In this document: positions 5,842 through 7,481 of the stretch, piece after piece
Layout: each line of letters begins with the position of its first letter
Numbering within the stretch: position 1 is the first letter of the stretch
Assembly (NCBI GenBank): GCA_019313725.1
Contig: JAFDAT010000162.1
Location: 1-7,481 of the forward strand
Direction: 5' to 3'
DNA: 7,481 nucleotides
Source: Deltaproteobacteria bacterium
GTDB taxonomy: Bacteria > Desulfobacterota > Desulfobacteria > Desulfobacterales > B30-G6
Program-made: the position numbers and the translations under genes
Notes under the pieces: generated by a model
What the model was told of the DNA's origin: nothing
Seen by the model: the letters and a program-made list of their open reading frames with translations, nothing else
The model's database searches: none

Positions 5842-5884
5842 GCGGCGAAGCCGCGTAGCATAAATTCGCCCCAGGCGAATTTAT
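5842..5884 (-). repeat. Double-hairpin dispersed element, copy B, at the lectin gene stop
   Basis: The first hairpin is identical to copy A: GCGGC-GAA-GCCGC (5842-5854). A spacer follows, then 9-bp arms ATAAATTCG (5860-5868) and CGAATTTAT (5876-5884) around CCCCAGG, where CC/GG can add two pairs. Relative to copy A the second stem differs at two positions, and both arms change together (G-C to A-T and A-T to T-A), so pairing is preserved. It starts within the TAA stop of the lectin gene and could stabilise or end its transcript. Confidence 0.75.
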
Positions 5885-7481
5885 TACCATGTAGAAAGAT
5901 CGGAAACCGGATAGGTTTTGATAAAACGCATGTCCATATTTTTGAGGGTGATATCCTGGGTGGCGCCGCTGGTGCCCTGGGTGAAGCCGAAGAGGATGCT
6001 CTTGAGGTCCTGGTGAACGGACTCGGCCAGTTCGAGGGGGTTGCCTTTTTTGAGCGTCAATTCGATTTGGGGATCGGAACCATCGTAGGTGGCGCGGGTA
6101 TCGCTGAAGTTGGCTTTCTGGACGGCATCCAGATCCGAGCAGGTGGCGTCGACACACACCGTCCAGGCCTTGATCTGGTATTCGTAAACACTGCCATTGG
6201 GCAGTTTCGGCCGGATCAGCTCCAGGCGGACCCCGTAAAGCAGGCCGTCTTCCATCCAGTTGTCATCGAGTGGGGCTTTGACGACCTGGTAATAGCCGTC
6301 GTCACCGCTGCCAGGATGGGTATTCAATGAATTCATGGGCTGGGTTGTGCCGCCGCCGGCGCCGTGACGGTTGTCGTCATAAGTTGCAGCACCGGTCCCG
6401 CAATCAAATCCCGACGGGGTATCCTGGGACCATTGGGTGTCGCCAACGGCTGCGGAAGCGGGTGTTGACGTAGCGGCATTGGCAAAATCGCTCTGCAGCG
6501 GGAAATTTGATTGCAGGCCTGGCTCAGAACCAAACAGCCTGACGTTTTCTAATTGAGCAAGGGTCAATTCAACATTGTAGTATCTCAAATCACTTCCATT
6601 ACCGTCCACCGCATAATTTTTTAACCCATCCCCCCCACTGGAGTTCATAAAAAGATTTTCAGTAATTAAGCCACCTAAAGGTGACATGTCTCCGGTCCAG
6701 ATCAAGTTTTCTGAAAGAAGTGTAGTAGGGGTGGTTTCATCGCCCCAAAAAACCTGCAATCGTTCCGTATCATCATCCCATGTAATGGCCATGAAATACC
6801 ATGTGCCAACTCCAGTAAACGGGTTGCCGGCAGCGATGGCGCCCTCAGCGTTTCCCCCTGAACCCCAGTCGAGGTTAAACGTTGTGCCCGTGCTGTCGAA
6901 GCGGGTCTCCATATTTGCATCCTGCCCCCACAGCCTGTCACCGCTGGAAGTGCCGTCGCCGTAATTAGTGGTGTCCCGTTTAAACCAGAAGCTGATGGTT
7001 CCTACCGTGGAACTCCAGTCTTCTGGAGAGCCATCGGCAGGCGATTCAGAGCCGATACGCATATAGCTACCCCCAACAGCGTCCAGGGATCCGGGCGTAT
7101 CCTCCCCCCAGTAATCCAGGGCAATGTGATTGGCCTCTGGGGGGCCATCGTTGCGGCTGTTGGAACTGCAGATGCTGCCGGCACCCGGGTTGGGGAAGGT
7201 GTCGATCTCTAGGGCGATCTTGGGCGGCTTGATGCCTTTTTCAACCCCACCTTCCGCAATGGATAAGCCGGGGCCGGCATACCCCAGGTATTCCCCCAGG
7301 GGTCCTCCGGTGTCATATTTAGTGTTTCGGTATGTCCCTGGTACGGTATCGTAGACACCGCTGATAATGGAAAAAGTAAAGCCGTCACCAAAGGTGGTAC
7401 TGTCGGGGGAACTGTCCACCAGATTGGACACAAATTCAAAATAGGCCCGGAAACCCTTGCCCAGGTTGCAGTTGCCGTCGA
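5884..7481 (-). CDS. L-type-lectin-like surface protein with nested LamG domain (5' end missing)
   Basis: The frame is open to the window edge, so 531 residues are visible, beginning DGNCNLGKGFRAYFEF; the GTG at 7431 is internal and not a start. Counting from that D, GDGFTFSIISG (31-41), PKIALEIDTF (86-95) and NHIALDYWG (117-125) are concanavalin/L-type-lectin-like strands. The fold resumes with DDNRHGAGGG (368-377), NWMEDGLLYGVRLELIRP (407-424), YEYQIKAWTVCVD (432-444) and ILFGFTQGTSGATQ (495-508). Between them, about 130-318, lies a LamG-like domain (TISFWFKRDTT, WYFMAITWDDDTERLQVFWG, DLRYYNVELTLAQLENVRLFG). Gly, Asp, Ser and Thr richness, sparse Cys and no membrane segment fit a secreted, sugar-binding or adhesive protein. 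A pilin-like or signal N-terminus would lie outside the window. The ending, ACA TGG TAA, runs into repeat copy B. Glycan target and pilus association are unknown. Confidence 0.85.
   Translation of the reverse strand, partial: DGNCNLGKGFRAYFEFVSNLVDSSPDSTTFGDGFTFSIISGVYDTVPGTYRNTKYDTGGPLGEYLGYAGPGLSIAEGGVEKGIKPPKIALEIDTFPNPGAGSICSSNSRNDGPPEANHIALDYWGEDTPGSLDAVGGSYMRIGSESPADGSPEDWSSTVGTISFWFKRDTTNYGDGTSSGDRLWGQDANMETRFDSTGTTFNLDWGSGGNAEGAIAAGNPFTGVGTWYFMAITWDDDTERLQVFWGDETTPTTLLSENLIWTGDMSPLGGLITENLFMNSSGGDGLKNYAVDGNGSDLRYYNVELTLAQLENVRLFGSEPGLQSNFPLQSDFANAATSTPASAAVGDTQWSQDTPSGFDCGTGAATYDDNRHGAGGGTTQPMNSLNTHPGSGDDGYYQVVKAPLDDNWMEDGLLYGVRLELIRPKLPNGSVYEYQIKAWTVCVDATCSDLDAVQKANFSDTRATYDGSDPQIELTLKKGNPLELAESVHQDLKSILFGFTQGTSGATQDITLKNMDMRFIKTYPVSDLSTW

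Noticed and set aside
5735..6157. A 140-residue minus-strand frame spanning the lectin 3' end and the following spacer
   Set aside because: It runs through copy B and the small hairpin, and its N-terminal half is a shifted reading of the lectin gene. No ribosome site or family pattern.
7429..7431. GTG as the start of the lectin protein
   Set aside because: The same frame continues to the window edge with lectin-like sequence (KGFRAYFEF), so the GTG is an internal valine.

Overview
The window reads as chromosomal DNA of an anaerobic Desulfobacterota-like (formerly deltaproteobacterial) bacterium. This rests on gene content and style: a permease fused to a STAS domain, an NDP-forming acyl-CoA synthetase, a small CxxC protein, DUF4143 ATPases, a LamG/L-type-lectin surface protein, and many short palindromic dispersed repeats. 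It is a judgement from family resemblance, not a database match. Every gene I can support is on the minus strand.

Reading in the direction of transcription (high to low coordinates), the window opens inside a large exported-looking lectin protein (7481-5884, 5' end missing). Its L-type-lectin-like fold appears to be split by an inserted LamG-like domain. A double-hairpin element (copy B, 5842-5884) lies over its stop codon, with another small hairpin further on (5783-5802).

Next is a complete AAA+ ATPase of the DUF4143 family (5663-4491). It is preceded by two adjacent perfect inverted repeats (5664-5700 and 5702-5728). A GC-rich palindrome follows it, and then the C-terminal remnant of a second, different DUF4143 ATPase (4442-4014), ending at another 12-bp palindrome (3978-4005).

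The rest looks like one operon. A possible promoter (3908-3935) precedes a 762-codon fused acyl-CoA synthetase (3856-1568) whose N-terminus is written by an 11-unit, 9-nt tandem repeat. After 18 bases comes a 72-residue cysteine-motif protein with a good ribosome binding site (1549-1331). Then follow a STAS-MlaE lipid-transport permease (1251-112) and, after a second double-hairpin element (copy A, 70-112), the first 18 codons of an MlaF-type ATPase (56 to beyond position 1). MlaE and MlaF would form the membrane and ATPase parts of an Mla-type phospholipid transporter, with the STAS domain replacing a separate MlaB. Whether the acyl-CoA synthetase and the small protein work with it is unknown.

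The most interesting signals are the two double-hairpin copies, whose stems differ by compensating base changes; the paired palindromes in front of the DUF4143 ATPase, one with a GGAGGAA in its loop; the small CxxC gene between the synthetase and the transporter; and the nested LamG domain flanked by a repeated DTP site.
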